Source: Rhyacichthys aspro
Taxonomy: Eukaryota > Chordata > Actinopteri > Gobiiformes > Rhyacichthyidae
Assembly: GCA_036850595.1 (NCBI GenBank)
Contig: CM072160.1
Span: 8,163,906-8,227,905 of the forward strand
Direction: 5' to 3'
Length of the DNA: 64,000 nt
Made by a program: the position numbers and the translations under genes. The stretch's first letter is position 1, and each line of letters starts with the position of its first letter. The notes below the pieces were generated by a model. It ran no database searches. It was not told the origin of the DNA and saw only the letters and a program-made list of their open reading frames with translations. Below are positions 40,317 to 53,400 of this stretch, piece after piece.

Positions 40317-40347
40317 GTAATGTCAAGCCAAATCAACAATCCTGGAG
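40317..40347 (+). other. b3gat1: 5' UTR part of the b3gat1 start-codon exon
   Basis: These 31 bases follow the acceptor CAAACAG. Read in the frame of the ATG at 40348 they contain a TAA at 40318-40320, so the protein cannot start further upstream in this exon. That fixes MPKRRD as the N-terminus. It excludes here a longer N-terminal form such as I recall for mammals. Confidence 0.6.
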
Positions 40348-43300
40348 ATGCCGAAGAGAAGAGATATTCTTGCCATCGTGTTGATTGTGTTACCCTGGAC
40401 TCTGCTCATCACTGTGTGGCACCAAAACGCTATAGCTCCACTCCTGGCCATCCGCAAGGGTACAAACCACACTGCACTTCACTGAGAATATCAAGCGTGA
40501 GAAGTGTCCTCGAATGTAACACTGCTCTTGAGCTTTAGACAACAGGCCGTCATTTAGAGGCACTCACAGGCCTGTACCATCAGCTTCATCATGGCTCCAT
40601 ATCTCTCAATCACTCACTTATCAGCTCTGTGCACCACTGAAGAAGAAACCACTCATCATTTCTCTCTGCTTTAAAAACCACACCGATGAGTAACTGATTA
40701 ATTACGATGCCATCATTTTAATGCAAACATTACCATTACATCTTGATGATTTAACAACATTTTACTGCCTGTGAAAGAGTAGCCCATTTGTTATACATAA
40801 AAACACATGACTTTCAATTAACTGCATGTAGAGGCCCAAAACAAATAGTGTAAAATGTCAAACATGCTGCAGTGTAAACAAAGTCAAATTAGAGTCAGAA
40901 AATCAATACACATCTTTGCCCTTGTCTTATAATGTCATGAATGGATACATGGAGGTTAACTATCCAAAGGTGTTGACGTAACTGGGACAAATCCACTGAG
41001 AGAAGCATGACCTACAATATACACCACACACTGTTGTTTTAAGATGTATCTGTTTATCATACAGATAAATGTGTAAATATATGACCCAGTTTTACTCACA
41101 GGCTTCATTCTGGTTTCTCTTCAAAGATGTGTTCAAGGTGTTTTTGGCAGAATAGTCAGCACTGGCAGCCTCTGTTCAGCATCTGGCCATCGGCAGATTG
41201 TGTTAACCTACGAACTGCAGAAAAATCCTTTGTATAATTTGAGCTGTGGATGAGGCTCAAACTGAACACTGACAATGACTGCTATTAGCTCTGGCACAAT
41301 AAATAAAAACTAACAATGATGTATTCATTTGTAAATATTAGGCCAATCTACTATGGTCTTTAGTACATGAACTCAGGTAGTGTCATCAGTCATGCTTTTT
41401 TATTATTTATGTATTTCATTAGATTCTCAGCAGGTAAAATGCTGAGATTTCTAAGACTTAGCTTGGCCTTTTCCCCAGAGTCACACACTGCTTACTATTT
41501 TTAAGGCAAGCATTATAAAATATATATCTCCTATTTCATCTGTATGTTGTTTTTGTTTGCCCAGGAACCCAGGTGTCACATAATTATATAGTAGCATTCA
41601 CAAAATTGATAAGATCTTTCTTATTTTTAAAGTTTCTGACATGGTCACTGTATAGGATTTAATCTCAGAAAAATACTAATTCCTTTGGGATTGCTAGAAG
41701 ATTTTCATATTAATATATCATGTTGTAACATATTACAATGAACAAGAGCTGTGGGGAAAAGCATATTGAGGACAAGGGAGTCTGTGGTGGAGTCTGTGCA
41801 CAAAAAGAGGGCATGTGTACTAGATCTACATACAGTGCCCACATATTTCTTCTCAAAAAAAGCCAAGCCCAAAGGCGATGCTGGGGGAAATGTTCATCTT
41901 TCTCCAGTGCCGTCTTGTGCTGTCTCTCTGTCCATCAGTTGTTATCCGCTCACAGTGCCTGCCTTCATTTTTGCAGCCTGTCACCACCTAGTAAAAGAGA
42001 TCTTTATCATACCAGAGAGGCTTGCAGTCCGCCACCACCGGCTCTCAGGTACACTTTACCCCCATTGGGTTTAAGTCACCTGAGGCAAATATACAAAGGG
42101 CAGTCCAAGGTGGCACTAATGCCTTACATGTCTTCTTATCCTCCATCTGCAGATGATGGCGTGGAGGGCAAGAGGGAAGCAGGTGGCCCCGCGCAAGACT
42201 CAAAGGAATATTGTGCCTCAGATAAGGACATAGTGGAGGTGGTGAGGACAGAGTATGTGTACACACGGCCTCCTCCCTGGTCTGATGTACTGCCTACCAT
42301 TCATATCATCACACCCACATACAGCAGACCGGTGCAGAAAGCGGAGCTAACACGGCTCGCTAACACTTTCCTCCACGTTCCCAACCTGCACTGGATCCTG
42401 GTGGAGGATTCCCAAAGGAGGACACCTTTAGTCACAAGGCTTCTCCGGGAAACAGGGCTGAATTACACCCACCTCAATGTAGAGACACCCAGGAACTATA
42501 AGCTTAGGGGGGACACTCGGGATCCCAGAATCCCTAGGGGCACCATGCAGAGGAACCTGGCGCTGCGCTGGTTAAGAGAGACCTTCAACGCTAACAGCAG
42601 CCAAGCGGGAATTGTCTACTTTGCAGATGATGACAACACATACAGCCTGGAGCTGTTTGAGGAGGTAAGAGTCATTACTTGGCTTCAGTGAGTTATGCCA
42701 CAGCAATTCTTAATGACATAAAAATCAAACAACTGGACTGGGATTGGTAGTATTGAATTGTTGTGCTTCTAGACATTGTATTAAATTGCACCTATAAAAG
42801 ATTCAACAGGGTATTATCAGTGTAGAGTGAGGTAATTAGAATTATTATGTGTTGTGCCGTGTTGTGAAATGTATTTCTTTACAATAAGTGGGTAAATGTG
42901 ATGTGCTGGAAAATGACATTTACATATTTTGTTTTAAATTTATTTACAAAATTGTTTAGTGGGCTATTAAGTTCTTAAGTTCATAAAACAAAGCCTACTA
43001 AGTTGGTTTGTATGCACTGAAATCAGTTCTTGTTTGACTCTGCCATGGTTTGTCTGTGGTATATTGTATGGCCAGAGAGAAGGTGTACAACTATAAATTC
43101 TCAGTTACATGAGGCATTTGTTTTAGCTTCTAACAAGCACAGTCAGGGTTGTAGAGCTGTATAGTGGGGAGAAGTTTGGGCATGTAATGAGTACATCTCA
43201 GGCCATCCATCTTGACATGAGCTGAATTACCTGAGTGGACACGCTCCAGGTCCTCTGAGTATTAGCCTCAAGTCTTGTTAGTAGTGCAGACATTGGCCGT

Positions 43301-46300
43301 AGTAAATGGAGCGTTGGTATTGACGGGTCCTGTCATTACCTTTCTCTGGGAATGAGCCGAAGTGCTCCGTCTCCCTCAGAGGCCCTCCATCACCCGCAAC
43401 AGGCCTATTTATGGACTGGAGGAACGGCTCGCAAACGAGAGAGGGAGAAGACGAAAAAAAAAAGTATAGAGAAAAAAAGAGAGTGACAGCAGGATAGTCA
43501 GAAAGCACAAAGAATATAAGGAGCTCTAGTTTGCTGAACCTACAGTACAGGAGAAAAGTTAGTTGCTGGCTGACACAGTCATACATAGTCACCGGAGGAA
43601 AAAATCAAATCAAACTCTGTATGTTAAAGTCTGTATGTTATGTTAAAGTTGTTCATCTAAAATTGACCCATCTTACTGTTTAATTTTTTGTTTGCACTGA
43701 TACTGTATGATTTAGAAACATACTACATCAGATGTATTTTACTTAACTACATTATACAGTATTTCACTTTTACTTTTTAATGATTATGAAAAATGTTATA
43801 TAGAATAATGATATATAATTTTTAGGTGATGTGTGTGTATGTTTCTCTACATTTTAAAATATGTTGGACAATGTATAAGACATCAGGCAAATGTAATGAA
43901 AACATGCTAAATGCACAAGGTAATTTTGCCTGTTCATTTTACACCCCGAGCTCATTAAGACCCTGCCACATTGTATCTGGCTGTATCTAACTCGTGCAGT
44001 TGTTTTGCCTGATTGCCATAAGCCACCTTCATGCTGTTCAAGCTCGGTTTTAATGTGTGATCCTGAAAACTGACCACACACCAGGCATTGGATGCGACAC
44101 AGACTTAATACACCTCATTATCTACACACAGGTTTCTTCACACTTATGTACAAACACTGTTTTAAAAAGACCTTCTCATAAGAAGCAGCAGCACCATAAT
44201 TAATAATTACTCTTCTACTATGTTTTAAAGCTTCCCTTTGCTTCATCAGAAAAATACAGGCCTTTTATTACTGCAGCAGCTCTGGTACAAATAGTATACA
44301 AGGGTGGCAAATTTGTTTGATGCTTGAAGATTAAATATAATGTGAAAGAGTAGGATGTGCTACAATTACCATAAAATATATTCTCATCCAACCAGTGGGA
44401 AAATGTTAATGTAGCTACTTACTTTAACGACTCAGCTCCTTCAGATTTTCTTGGTTTTTCAAGTGCCCCTAATTATTGAATTGTAGAGCAACTGTTGAAG
44501 TGTATGAACCGTATGGGATATGTCTTCATCTCAGAGCATCCAACTTTGGTCCATATTCACCATCTATTCTCAGCTCTGGGAAGTATTATACCTGTGGCTA
44601 ATATGCTGACAGCCGATGCATAGAAACTAACATGACTAATTCTTACTCTTCCTGTGGTTTCCATACTCACTTTGCTCTCCACAGATGAGATCGACACGGA
44701 AGGTTTCTGTGTGGCCCGTTGCCTTTGTAGGTGGCTTGAGGTATGAGTCCCCCAAGGTCAATGCAGCTGGAAAGGTGTATGGCTGGAAGACAGTGTTTGA
44801 CCCCCACCGGCCCTTTGCCATTGACATGGCTGGCTTTGCCATCAACCTGAGGCTCATCCTTTTCAAGCCACAAGCATACTTCAAGCTTCGTGGGGTGAAG
44901 GGAGGTTACCAGGAGAGTAGTTTGCTCCGGGAGCTAGTCACGCTCAATGACCTGGAGCCTAAAGCAGCCAATTGCACTAAGGTAATAACTTATTCTTTTT
45001 GTGTTCAACTTTAAAAAAGCTTGAGTCAATGGTTAGGTGTTTTACACTCCTGTCTTGGCACAAAAGTGGTAATAATACATTATAAACCCACCAGGGAGAA
45101 TTTGGGCTTGAAGGCTCAAAATGTTGGCAATAAACATTAGGATGCAATTGTACAAAGATCGACTTGGTCAAAAGACATTGTTTTGGTTTAATGGATCTTT
45201 TTTACATGGAGAAGCTGGAGTTGCTGCTGTAATTGTGGGCAATTGAAGCATTGTTGTTTCAGCAAAAATATAAAATCAACATCAAATGGCAACTGGCATT
45301 ATGAGGAGTCCATTCATTCATTCATTTTCTACCGCTTAGTCCAGTTTGTCCAATTCTACTACATGCGCACACAAGTAAAAGCTTGAGGCTAGCAGCAGCA
45401 ACAGTGTTCTCTCTTATGCTCACTTCACCAGCCGGGGCCCGGCCCTCGGTGTGGGTCACATCACTAAGCCTCTCTCCGGGCCAAGAGGAGTCAGCCAGAG
45501 GGCTCTTGCTCGCCAGTATCCACAGCACATCCAGCCCTTCACACAAAGAGAGACAGAAAACCAAGGGAGAGCCAGCTTTTTCTCCTGCTCTCCCGAGCCA
45601 TTCAGCGTGCTAAATGAAAAGAGAGGATTCAAGAAGCGGAATTGGAGTTGGGGGAACAGGGAGGTAGGGACGTCACACTGATTACAGATGAGTGCAAGGA
45701 TGGACACAAGGGCAGGTGGAAGCAAAAAAATGGACAGCCGTGTGTTGGCATTCCCTTTCCTTATAATCTCCCACTTCAGATGCAAGCGTAACTATTAACC
45801 TCTCTCTCACACCTGAGCAAAGTGGGAGTGGGCTCCTGGCACATTTCAAACACGGCCGATGCATAATTCATGTCTGCCGCCACAGTGAGATGAAAGAAAA
45901 GTGGCTTCTAACACTGAACAGAGCAGGGAAAATGAGCTTGACACTTTTTCTCTCTTTCCTCCCTCATCTGCCCTGCCATCATTTTCCTGGTTGTTTGTCC
46001 GGTCTCAAGGGCCAAATCAGTCCAAAGTCTAAAGGCTTCATAGCACAGTTGCATTCCCAAAAGAACCACACCATTTCACTTGCAAACCACTGTATAGTGT
46101 TAGGGAACAGACTTACCATAGTGTGAAAAAGAGTTGGATATATATAGAAAAAATATTTATATACATATATAATAAATTTTTAGCTTTCAATACATAGCCT
46201 AAAGTGATTTTGATGCTTCCTTGACATAAAACAGGGCCAGTAATCCCTCTCTCAAAGTCAGCACTGGGTGCCTTCATCATGTTGTATTTTAGTTGAGTGG

Positions 46301-46858
46301 CACAGAGACACTGCATCTTACTATGAGAAATTCCTAAATACTGTAAACTCTCAACTAACTTTGGCACGTAATAAATGTCCCTCATTAATGTAAAGTGAGC
46401 TACAACTATAACTGCACATACTACCCATGAAAAAGTCTGCATTAGTTTGCTTTACTCAACTACATCAAAGTACATGTAACTTGTTATTACCCACCACTGA
46501 ACCTAAGGGCCCCCATTATCCTATAGCCAGAAGAAGATAGGCCATGCCATGGAGTGGGCTGGATGATATTTGTAAGATAACACTCCTGTGGACCCTCTTC
46601 ACTCTCTCTAATGGAGGTTTCACGCTTAAGTGGCTCTTTACACCAAGCTGTAACAGGAAATAAATGTTTTGAAGAACATGAAGCAGAGTGGGAGCTAAAA
46701 GCAGAGAAAGAAGAACAGCATGTTACTAATGTTCTTCTCTGTGTGTGTTTTTGGGTTTTTTTAACCTCCAGATACTTGTTTGGCACACAAGAACAGAGAA
46801 ACCTGTCCTTGTAAACGAAGGAAAGAAAGGATTTACTGACCCCAATGTAGAGATTTGA
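40348..46858 (+). CDS. b3gat1: Beta-1,3-glucuronyltransferase 1 (GlcAT-P), four coding exons
   Basis: This Golgi type II enzyme transfers glucuronic acid from UDP-GlcA to terminal N-acetyllactosamine, the step before sulfation in HNK-1 epitope synthesis. Coding exons are 40348-40459, 42153-42664, 44685-44981 and 46772-46858, joined by GT..AG introns. They sum to 1008 nt (335 residues; human 334). Residues 1-6 are a basic cytoplasmic tail (MPKRRD) and about 7-24 the membrane anchor (ILAIVLIVLPWTLLITVW). The GT43 domain begins with LPTIHIITPTYSRPVQ at 84-99. The metal-binding DDD is at 196-198. The catalytic base Glu285 lies in GGYQESS, and His312/Arg314 of VWHTRTE are expected UDP contacts. 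N-glycosylation sequons are at 141, 185 and 304. The start is fixed by an upstream in-frame stop. It is convergent with the minus-strand GLB1L-type gene, as in human. No damage is seen. Confidence 0.97.
45311..45345 (+). repeat. Fragment of a dispersed fish repeat (CATTCATTTTCTACCGCTT)
   Basis: Tandem CATT units run into TTCATTTTCTACCGCTTAGT, a phrase that recurs in very many fish repeats of LINE-related type (usually ..TACCGCTTATCC). It lies in intron 3 of b3gat1. Only the short core is visible, and flanks on both sides look unique. Confidence 0.5.
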
Positions 46859-46985
46859 GCATCTCTACGGACTGTGGTAGGCTAAATATTAAAATTACAC
46901 TATTTTTAGACACTTAATTGCTGTTAAATGATTTAAAGTAAGACTCACAGCAATCACAGCAGCAGTTTATTTCTTAAATGTCAAT

Positions 46986-46991
46986 AATAAA
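46986..46991 (+). terminator. b3gat1: Proximal poly(A) signal candidate of b3gat1
   Basis: AATAAA lies 128 bases after the b3gat1 stop codon. Another AATAAA is at 47459-47464. Either could give a short 3' UTR. Confidence 0.3.
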
Positions 46992-49900
46992 CATCTTTAA
47001 TTAACCTTGATGGAAATGTTATGCTCTTTCTCACTGTATCCTAATCCTTTTTGTTGCAGGTGGTTGGCCTTGGACTGCAGAAAAGAAAAACGACCCAGGT
47101 CTCTTGATAACTGCAACCAGCATTCATGTCTTAATCATCTGGGGAACATAAAAAAGACAGGAGGCCTTTGAAACTGGGCTTTTTCCCTTTGATGAAAGTG
47201 ACATTTCAAAAATATGGAATGGTATCGATGTATCATATTAAAGCACAGATTGACAGGAGATGGGGGATGATGCGGTGGAGAAGGACACCTCATATTGCTT
47301 TGGATAAACATGACCTGCACCTTCACGGTACAGAGGCTCACTGGAGACCACCTCACAAAAAGAGACAGCACAATATACAGCCAGTGGATTAAAGCGTCAT
47401 AGAGCTGAGTTAAACATCCTACACCCCGAAGAAGAAAACACAATCTTTGGAAGTTTAAAATAAAAAAAAAGCACGGATCTGCACATTGAAGAGATTTGGG
47501 ATTTAAGGACAACAAATCGCCATTACAAACAAACTAAATCATGAAATGACAAACATTTCAGCAAGGGAAGGAATGTTCTTTTGATAAATATAATTTAATT
47601 GGTTTGAGTGTTTTACAAGCACTTGCCTCGCTAGTTCAATACTACTGAATCTTTTCTTGCATTTACTCCTTGGGTTATCATTATTCATTTTATAGCTCAT
47701 ACATGGATCTCATTGCATTCAAGCCACCAGTACACATGCAGAGACTGTTGCTTGGGAGCGAAAACATTTAAATCCTGATATCCATCTCAGCACTTATAAA
47801 ATACACAAATCCTTTGTGGCAACATATGTAAATAGTCAACTCAAGAACAATCAACGAACTAGTGACAATTGTGTAATTACTGTATTTAAATGTTCAAAAG
47901 TAGCTCCTCACAGTTAAATCCTCACAGCAATGCACAGGTCCACCCCAAGTTCAATACATGGACAGAGTAATAGCACATAAGCCCTTCACATTGTATGATG
48001 ATATAGGATCTGTTACATATTTACAAAACAGAAGAACATGAACGCATTTACAGTACATGGCAGCTTCAATCATTGTATGATCTATGCACGATCATATACA
48101 GACACCGGTTAAAAAAAGAGCTAAAACAGCATTATGAGTAATGTGTTAGATGCATAAACCTTCTTTAAACTCTGCAATAACAAAAACACAGTAAACCCTC
48201 AAAATAAATGCTCATTCAAACGCTGTAAATGATTCAATATGTCAAATCTGAATGTGCATGGCCCCAAATATTTATTTATTTTTTCTTCAAAAGGGACTAA
48301 AGCTTTGACATATGAAGTGGGATGATACATGCTGCTCTGAGGTGACCACATCCTAATGAAAAAGCACAATAGAAGTTTTATTTTTGGTAATGATCATGGC
48401 AATACGTTCTGTTCTGCATTATGGATTGAGGCTGTTAATCTGTGCCATGGTTGTGTTGTATCTGTATCCATCTTTGTACAAAAAGTGGCTCATAGAAGGA
48501 AGTACAGTATTTTAGGCGACTGTAGCTACAACACTGTGTAGCTTAACACTGTAACAAAGATATTCTCCACCTTCTCTAATAGAATCTTACCCTCTAGTGT
48601 ACCTGATAACTCATCTTTCTTGTGCAATTCAGACTGGTAGCTCTTATCTTACATTACCCAGCAAAGGGGGCAGGAGATGATTCAAACACAAAAAACCTGT
48701 ACTGTTGCCAGATCATCTCTATCCCACATTCACATAACCATCCCCCCTAAAAAAGACTAGAACAGAATGAAGACATGGATATTATAGAATTCACTTGAAT
48801 TTTAATGAGGCAGATTTCAGTCTACATAGCTGTGCACGTCTGTCATCCGCTAAATACTAAACTGCAAAAGTCAATGTATTTTGGGTTTATACTTCAACTT
48901 GTCTCCCCTTATTTATTGCAAATGAAGTTTAATATATTTATTTATTTATTTAAAGCGTTGATGTGCAATTTAATCAAGTCTGAATTTACCCACAGCTCTC
49001 TGAAACAGCATGAGCAAATACAGGCGATGTTGCTTCATTTAGACTCTGTCCAATGTAATTTTCCAACAGGCAGACTGTCAAACTTGCCTTTGTCATATAA
49101 CTGCTGTTCTTTTTATATTCCAACGAGCTTTGCCTTAATATATAGCTGCATCATAAAAAACTATGTTTATTACTGTGATATTAATGAGATGTGGAATATA
49201 TGAATGTTTCCTGAGGGATGGTATTTTCTTAATGAATCCCCAAAGAAACATAATACAATGTTGAGTACTTATGATTAGACCCCTAAACCATGTGAGTAGC
49301 ATTAACAGCAAGCTATTAGTAAACTTTCATCTAAATGGTCAAATATACTGACATGGCAAACATAAAGGCCTGGCAATGTCAAGCTATCTTTTAATTAGCA
49401 TGATGATATCCTGATGATAAATTGTCAATATATTTTGCAGCTATACATTAATGCTTCTTAAATAAAAAGTGGTTCTGTTCCTGAACAGAAGTGCAGTCTA
49501 TTGTGCACTTTTATTGTGATCCTGTACACGGCAGCCCACATAATTCTAAATATTGCTCCGGGTAAAACACTGATAAATAATAGTCATGCAGCTTACAGAT
49601 TGGCATTTAGTACATTTATTTCTTGTCTCATTCTATAGTGTTAAGGTCAAACAAAGTACCACAAATAATTTTAAAGGGCTTCACCTTCATAATGATGGTA
49701 CAACTTTTACCAATGCCATATTTATTTTCCTATATTATTAAACAATGTATCAAGCAATAGCTATTACTCCAAATTGGTCTAGTAGGATTAATGAGCTTAG
49801 ACAATGCAGGCTGTTCAGTATTTAATGTCAGTTATTGAGTATTTCCCTGTGGGGGCTTCTCTAAGGCACAATACACTTTACATAAAAGTCCTCTCTTTCC

Positions 49901-50020
49901 ATTTTTTCCACTGTCATCTTTCAGCCTCACATTATTCACATTTTATGCATGTGACTCTTAAGGTTGTTTCTTTGCCACAGCAGTTCAGTCTCACAGAAAG
50001 ATGTTAGTTGAATCAAGAAA

Positions 50021-50026
50021 AATAAA
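50021..50026 (+). terminator. b3gat1: Distal poly(A) signal candidate of b3gat1
   Basis: AATAAA is followed 20-40 bases later by a T/G-rich element (TTTGTACTGTGTTTGTCCTTTG, 50046-50067), the usual arrangement of a strong cleavage site. It would give a 3' UTR of about 3.2 kb and place b3gat1's end close to that of the convergent minus-strand gene. Confidence 0.4.
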
Positions 50027-50399
50027 CTACTCAGTTGAAAATAATTTGTACTGTGTTTGTCCTTTGAAAACGCTTTAAATTCGCCTGCATGTTCATTTTG
50101 GTTTTTCTTTAATATAATAACAGCAGCATTGGTGTTAAAAAAACTGTGTTGATGGTATGCATTAACTGAAGACTAAATTTCTGTTAAAGATTCATACACA
50201 GATAGGCCATTTACAAATGTATCTCTCTTGCTCTCAGTATAATGAAGGTCGTTCATTGCAAGGCCACATAGAGAATTTTTAAAGACCTTTTGTACAGTGC
50301 AGCTATAATTATGTAAAAAATGTATTTGAAAGCTACAAATCTATATAGTCTATCTAGTTGTGGTTGCCATTTTCCTTTTGATAGTGTAATCAGTTCAAT

Positions 50400-50405
50400 T
50401 TTATT
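50400..50405 (-). terminator. Poly(A) signal candidate of the minus-strand GLB1L-type gene
   Basis: TTTATT on the plus strand reads AATAAA on the minus strand, about 85 bases beyond the stop codon of the minus-strand gene. It is the nearest canonical signal. Confidence 0.4.
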
Positions 50406-50488
50406 GAAGTGAGAGCTGTAAGCTGAGGCTAGACGTGGTTTAGTCTGATTCAAAGATAAATCCCCATTATATGAGACTTCTTCTTTCA

Positions 50489-53400
50489 CTAGACATCCAC
50501 GGTCATGCCATAGTCAGAGCTGGCGGTGAACTGGATCTTACCATCTGCCTCTTGCTCTTCAAAGACTATCACCTGTAATAAAGAAAGAAAAAAGGGTCAC
50601 GAACAGACTCACAATGCAGTTCAATAAAGGTACCAATGTCTCAGTATAAGCATCCACAGAAAAAGAAATGAAAAAAAATGAAAAAGGCAGAAAAGTGTAG
50701 AAACCACAGAGTTAAACATCAACGCTGATGTGCAGACAGCTATATTTGGCTATGTGACCTTTTTATTCTATACACTGATATGGCACATATACATTTCATA
50801 AATAATAATGTCTCCACCTACGTTTTGCTACATCCTAATAACTTTTTATTTGAAAACTTTTGCCAAGCCATAATACCACAACACTAGGAGTTTTCTCACT
50901 GACAGTGGCTTGTAGTGTTTTCACAAGTCTGTTATTATTATTCAGTGCTGGTGTAGTATGGACACTACAGACTAAACAGCAAAAAAAGCGAATTTACAAC
51001 AAAAGCAGCAGCATAGGCATAGCAAAAGTCCTCATTCTGAAACTTCACATACTGTGTAGGACTGTGCAGGTGGCCTCTGAATAAGGCCATGTTAAGTACA
51101 GGTATGCAGGAACAATGTGATGTTACCTGGTTGTCCCCTCTGTTGAGCCAGGGCGCGGGCAAATAAAGAGTCTGCTGAGGACCAACTGAAATATAGCGTC
51201 CTAGATTTCTTCCATTGACAAAGATGACACCTTTGCTCCAGCCCTGGACAAAAGCAGTAACAGTTCATCACAATAGATTGAGGAAAGAGCTCAACCCTTC
51301 AATAAACAGGACTCATTTAGAGATTTAAGTCACTACTGTGTTTTCTCTGAAGCTCTCCGTTTCAAATTTAGCACAATCAGATTCCTTAAGTTAAAATATT
51401 GAAGTATAATGGCTGTCTGACTTACAGGGAGTTTGATAAAGGTATCTCTGGGCTGGCTATTTATGTAGAGTCTGGCTTGGAAGAACCCTGGGAAGGATGG
51501 TCGCTGTCGCATAGAAATCCAGTGGCCTGAAGTCTGCAATCTGTATAAAAATGCAAAATACAGCACTTTGTGTTGTCGTTGTGCCGTTGTGTTAGTTAGT
51601 GATGCAGTAAAGTGTACTTTCCAAGTAAGTTCAGACTAAACCTTTTAAGAAGTTTAAAGTACTCAGCTTAATATGATGTTAGCGTACATTTGGGGTGTTA
51701 TATACATAATACAAGGAGGATTTAATGTGTTTCCTTTTCTTTTTTCTGTCTTTTACTGTGGTGAGAAGCAGGGATATAATCAGCTACAGTGAATCCGGAT
51801 CAGGAAGGTGTAATGACAGTGACTCACAAACATAAAGGGAAACAGGATGATACGTGTAAGACACAAACCTGTTTACAAAGGCTGGCTTCATATCCAGACT
51901 ATAAATAATGAAGTCTCGGAGGGGTTGGTTGTTAAACTCTATGTCTCCAACAATACCTGAAAAGATTAGTAAAATCTGTGTTTTTCTTTTCTTAAAAGTA
52001 CAGGTATTGTTACTAATTTTAAATATATTTATATGTGTATGAAAATAATACTTTCAATAACACAGAGAATTTGGATTACTTGTACCTTTGCGCTGCTCAT
52101 CCAGGGTTTTCCCATAATTCACTCTTCCGGCATTCTCCACCAATAAACTTAAAGTTCTTTTTCCCTACACAGCAATAGGAGAAATACAACGAAAGTAATA
52201 CTAGGTCACAGAATTAATGAAAATGGGCCAGTCTCCAGTTTAAAATCAATACAGACATTTGTTGTTTTTGAAAAGATCCTTTTGGTGTGATATCAAATTG
52301 TGCCACATCACCCATAGTGTCAACATCCACTACAACTTGAAATACTGCTAAAATAAGCTATTACAGCCATTGTGAAAGATATAAAAGGCATGAAATAGAA
52401 GCTAAACTTTAAACAAGACAAGTACCTTTCCATCAGGCAATGTGAGTTCCAACACCTTATAATCCAGAACGCCAACAAAAAGTTTGTTGACAAAGACCTA
52501 TGAACAATGAGTGTATTGTTATCTATCTGCAAGCATTTGTGTGCTACTAAAAGTCACAGTCAGCGATAGTTAACAAGTACACCAATCAGCACTAATCAGT
52601 AGTGTTCCTTCTGACAAAGAGCTTTTGCAGATTTACAAGGATTAAGTGCAATGTTCTTACACACTTCGAATGTGTGATACAGAAAGTACTGAAAGTCTGT
52701 TCTCACCAGAGCTCTGTCCCGGACGTTGTTGTTAGATTTGAGAGATCCTCCACTGCTAATCGTAGCTACAAATGTAAAACAAAACAATGCTGGATATTTT
52801 TCCAATACCTTTTCTTGGATTGACTTATTCATTACAATTCTTATAATCTTGCAGTCTCACAATTTTTTGTTCATACAGTAATTTGCCTGCACCTCAATAA
52901 CACATTTGGACTTTGTAAAGGAAAATAAACACCCCCTACTATGACACAATTACATACCTACCAAACACACAGATGTCATCTAAACCACTTGCTCTCCGTG
53001 ATCAGAAATCTAGGTTCTGTAAGAACACTGTCTTTAATGTCTCCAAAGGGCACAATGTAAATGATTCAAGTAGCTGTCATGTCACTTTAAAGTAATATTA
53101 TCAAAACCTAAAAGTACCATGCAATGATACAAACAGGTTAAGTAATGCCATGGGCACCTGTAATACCATAACATGTTCAATAAAGCTATACATCAATCAT
53201 ATCAAAGATAAATGTTTCTTATGCTTCTCTGGAGCATGGAGCTAGTGGAACAATCATATTTACATTACCTTGTCAGTAAAACGTAAACTATCCCAAAGAG
53301 ACAGATGCTGCTGGATGACTGCTGGCTGGTATGCTTTCCTCTCATGAAGAAAAGGCAATTGAGGGAGGTCTCCAGCTAAATATAACAACACAATGAATTA

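Larger units (their letters stand above)
46859..50488. other. b3gat1: Convergent 3' interval: b3gat1 3' UTR and gene-end spacer
   Basis: No coding exon is recognised. The sequence is AT-rich, as expected of a long 3' UTR, with several AATAAA signals on the plus strand. At 47047-47059 a strong acceptor-like TTTTTGTTGCAG is followed by an open frame of 16 codons, treated under findings. A TTTA run lies at 48938-48953. The minus-strand gene ends at 50489 and probably uses a signal at 50400-50405, so the two transcripts approach within a few hundred bases. Confidence 0.45.

Noticed and set aside
40317..40347. Longer b3gat1 N-terminus such as I recall for a mammalian isoform
   Set aside because: An in-frame TAA sits directly upstream of the ATG within this exon.
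52921..53040. Segment with acceptor- and donor-like borders on the minus strand as the missing GLB1L exon
   Set aside because: The enclosed 59 nt (TTACAG| .. |GTATGT) has the wrong length for the needed phase, contains stops in the relevant frame and does not resemble the NMENLPVN region.
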